A stretch of DNA of 64,000 nt. Source: Primula veris (lineage: Eukaryota > Streptophyta > Magnoliopsida > Ericales > Primulaceae). The translations under genes and the position numbers were made by a program. This document shows, one piece after another, positions 61,078 through 64,000 of the stretch (its first letter is position 1; every line of letters begins with the position of its first letter). Where the stretch lies: assembly GCA_963682055.1 (NCBI GenBank), contig OY821743.1, forward strand, positions 32,722,702 to 32,786,701, read 5' to 3'. The notes under the pieces were generated by a model, which saw only the letters and a list, made by a program, of their open reading frames with translations, had not been told where the DNA came from and made no database searches.

Positions 61078-61979
61078 TCAGCAATAGCAGTGACAAAAAT
61101 GATTTGGTGGGTCACGGCTCAAAACTTTGCAGAAGCCTCCTTTACCGCAAGAACTATCCATGCACAAAGAATTACATAGGTCATTGTCTTGATTTGGGTC
61201 ACACCTTCCTATATGGTTGTCTAAGCAACACTTCACCCCAACCACTTCCTTACAACCTACATATATATAATTTCTTTGTCAACACAAAATAAATAATAAA
61301 GTTGACAACAATAAATAAATATATACAACTTAATTTTTACAGTGCAACGCCTGAGTTAACTAAGTTATTCAGAATAAGAAATACCAAAAGCGTCCAATTT
61401 TTATTATTACCAAAAAAAAAGAAGATTGAAATCGATGTGTCAAGAAAAAATAATTACAAAAAAAAATTGCCATAGAAAAAAAACTAAAAGGGAATATAAT
61501 AGATGACAATTTTTTTTTTTTCCACAAACTTGACAAAATTTATATACTACATAAGGAGGTCGTACTATACAATAATTATAATTAAAGGTTTGGTCAAACA
61601 AGAAACAACAAACTTTCCAAAAATACAATAAAAACATTCTACAGTCATGGACTCATGAATCACAAAATATTACAATATTGGGGTTATGCCTACTAAGGTT
61701 ATATATATAAATTATAATTTGTAATATATATATTGGACCGGAAAGCATTTATTTGCAACACTGTTTAACAGATTTATTTCAAATTGCTAGTCACTGCTTT
61801 AATGTAGACTGTTTAGAATAAAATACAATTGAAGAAATATAGAGAATATCATGATTCATTCATGCTTATAAATAAAAGGTGTGCATTCTAAAGTATGGCA
61901 TATTTAAACAGCGGAACTAACCTTGGGAAATTAAGAGGGCTACAAGAAGGAGAATTAGAGATGAAATTCTCATGGCCAT
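61078..61979 (-). CDS. Defensin-like cysteine-rich secreted peptide, two exons, 78 residues
   Basis: Exon 1 (61979-61922) codes a signal peptide: a short basic start then SSLILLLVALLIS. A phase-1 GT-AG intron follows, and exon 2 (61256-61078, TGA) codes the mature part of about 58 residues with 11 cysteines. The order includes a CC pair, C-x3-C (CNSLC), G-x-C (GGFC) and the terminal C-x-C (FCHCYC), the pattern of a cysteine-stabilised alpha-beta fold. Signal exon, phase-1 intron and Cys-rich exon is the usual gene plan of plant defensin-like (DEFL/LCR) genes. Likely secreted, acting in defence or in reproductive signalling, which the sequence cannot decide. The odd cysteine number may mean one free thiol or a dimer. 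Confidence 0.85.
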
Positions 61980-62063
61980 TTTTTTTTTATATCTATCAAT
62001 CTATGAGAACAATATTAAAAGACGAGTTGATTAGTAATGATATAAAAGAACTCGATTTGAGGT

Positions 62064-62070
62064 TTATATA
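62064..62070 (-). promoter_or_regulatory. TATA box of the defensin-like gene
   Basis: TATATAA in CATTATATAAACC on the - strand lies about 88 bp before the ATG, leaving a leader of about 55 bases. Confidence 0.55.
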
Positions 62071-62597
62071 ATGTCACTCCCAAGTTAATTTCCTTAAATT
62101 TCTTGAAATGGCAATTCGAACGATACATTGTATTTTTAGAAATATAATATATTTGAGGCCATGCAATATGGTCAAAATCATTGATACGATTTCCAAATTA
62201 TTTGATTTATTATTATGCTAATTGCATTACCTAATAAGTATTGTCCCTTTTGCCTAATCAGGGTCTGATTTCTCGAATAATTAAGGTCGTGTTTTCAATT
62301 AACCATACTAGTAATATAAGATTGAATCTTGAGGCTGCCGAATTTTACCCATTTTTTAAAAAAATGCCCTTATTCTAATTTACTAATTACTAAAATAACT
62401 TAATGCAATTTAAATAAATAAATAAATATTCTTTTTTTCCACAAATATCAAATCATCTCTCAAACAAATCATGTATTTTTATATTACTATTACAATAAAA
62501 CATTATATTTTTACGATATTCATCCAATTATTTTTGTAAAATTTTTGAAAATGTTAAATTTATTTGTGCCGGATCATATTTATGCAACTACGTGTCA

Positions 62598-62627
62598 CAC
62601 ACGCAACGCGTGTGCTATGATTACTAG
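62598..62627 (+). mobile_element. Helitron-like 3' terminus B
   Basis: A perfect 7-bp stem CACACGC-AAC-GCGTGTG (62598-62614) is followed nine bases later by CTAG and then T. This matches the Helitron 3' end rule. The start of the element was not found. Confidence 0.45.
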
Positions 62628-63754
62628 TATATGCATGGTAATATTTAAACGGTTATGCTAACATGTGTGTCCCAGGCACATGTTAAAATTAATATGGTAA
62701 TAACCATTTTAACATAATGATATCATTTAATATAACAATATGACTAACAATTATCATAATAATTATTGTAAGATTACTAAATAAATAAATATATCATGTA
62801 TGCTTGGAAAGTAAATTACAAATTCCAAAATTAAATAATTATAGCTAATCAAAAGCAATCAATTTCGAATTATTGCATGCCTTAAATTAGTAATGAAAAA
62901 ATCTTTGCAAATAATAATGTGGAGAATGAGTGATTTCGGTGATACCGGATACGGATCAAATATTATTTTGCATATTCCCATAATTTCGGTAATTTTGTAT
63001 ATTTTGCTTAGTTTCGGAAATTTTTACTTATTATCTTGTATAAATAATATATTTGTAAAGAATTTTTGTGATGAAAAGGTAATGTTGCATAATTTATATA
63101 TGAAGAATTAGGATCGTTTGTATAGCAGAATAATTAATTCAAATATAGGAAAGATCATATATTTATTGCACTATTTTTAACAAGATCTAATATAATTTAG
63201 GGTATTTTATTTCCATAATAGTTGTTTTACTACGAAATAGAAAGTGAATTGTATATCTTTTCGGTTACCTCGGGGCAGAAATCAGCTTTTACCATGTTCA
63301 AAACAAAGGTATTGCTATATATGTATGATTTGATATATAGCTGTAGTTGATTTTTTTTTTTTTTCTCTCATTTGAAGGTAAAACCTGTAAAATTTCGCAG
63401 TCAATATGGTTCAAACCCTGACGGAGCTGTAGTTGACTTTAATAGAGCAGATTAAGCGACAAATTGAAGGTATGGAGAAAGACTGTTTTTTAGGTTAAAG
63501 TATGTCAAAAATAGAATAACACGAGTGTAGGTTTTAAGGTAGAAGCATAGTATATCCTTGCTAGGTTATGTGGCGAGGTTCTAACAAATAATGCTGTAAA
63601 GTACTCCAAACCACAACATGTACATCTTCGAAAATTTCCAGAAATATTGCTCATAGAGATAGCACAAAACCTAATCGAGTCGCTACACCGTCTCTGTCAA
63701 TTGAAAAAAACAGTCTCTCTCACCTCATCTAGATTCGGCTCCCCACAAAGAGCC

Positions 63755-64000
63755 CACTACAAGAAAAAATATGAACGCTACAGACGCTTTATTGCTATTA
63801 TGACTCTAAAGTGGGTGCGACTAATTTGGTGACACTCATAACTTTTTATTATAATAGCCAGTCATATCCTTTTGGAGTATTAGGAACTTGAAATGATATC
63901 AATTTACTATTATTTTATGAAAATGATCAATGTAGGGTTTTCAAGTACTAGTTTACTATTTTTTAGTGTGTTTTTGGCTGTCACTAATAGTCTAATATAC
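63755..64000 (+). mobile_element. CACTA (En/Spm) transposon terminus, runs out of window
   Basis: CACTACAAGAAAAAATATG at 63755 is the hallmark terminal inverted repeat of plant CACTA elements. The following bases have repeated short words (CGCTACAGACGC, GACTCTAAAG) as in subterminal regions. The other end and any transposase lie beyond the window, so it may be a short derivative. Confidence 0.65.

Larger units (their letters stand above)
61980..63754. other. AT-rich intergenic DNA upstream of the defensin-like gene
   Basis: It holds the defensin-like promoter and one Helitron-like end. A box-B-like GGTTCAAACCC near 63409 hints at another SINE remnant, but no box A could be paired with it. 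No other gene is seen. Confidence 0.5.

Noticed and set aside
62893..63111. 72-codon frame with hydrophobic runs
   Set aside because: It is in AT-rich DNA with no start context, splice signals or homology and is expected by chance.

Overview
The window is nuclear DNA from a flowering plant, most likely a eudicot. Its genes are split by many GT-AG introns, the flanks are AT-rich, and it carries plant-type LTR retrotransposons, MITEs, Helitron-like ends and a CACTA terminus. Nothing in it fixes the genus.

Left end (1-12 kb): the last eight exons of an organellar seryl-tRNA synthetase gene on the + strand run convergently towards a complete 12-exon plant O-fucosyltransferase gene on the - strand (525 codons, one GC-AG intron). 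From 12 to 16.3 kb there is low-complexity and tandem-repeat DNA with a 518-bp MITE.

Mobile block (16.3-43.8 kb): two Ty1-copia-type elements of about 6.9 kb lie head to tail, 140 bp apart. Each has its own 5-bp target duplication and nearly identical LTRs, yet both carry the same dead gag-pol, including loss of the reverse transcriptase catalytic box. After 2.4 kb of AT-rich DNA comes an 11-kb Ty3-gypsy element of Tat type (32759-43827) with 695-bp LTRs. Its sense gag-pol is broken by frameshifts and stops. Between pol and the 3' LTR it holds a 76-bp tandem array and an antisense gene of three exons. That gene has an intact 832-codon reading frame and its own TATA box.

Right end (43.8-64 kb): a tRNA-like SINE, a small intact gene of 164 codons with a Cys/His motif, a complete 15-exon queuine tRNA-ribosyltransferase gene (400 codons, - strand, with a 246-bp tandem array in intron 1), and a two-exon cysteine-rich defensin-like peptide gene of 78 codons that is too short per exon for ordinary ORF calling. 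Two Helitron-like 3' ends, several MITEs and the start of a CACTA element fill the rest.

The genes are independent, with no operon-like links. The four host genes that can be read complete are all on the - strand; the partial synthetase gene at the left edge is on the + strand. The most notable items are the intact antisense gene inside a decayed retrotransposon and the pair of recently inserted elements that must have been moved by enzymes supplied in trans.
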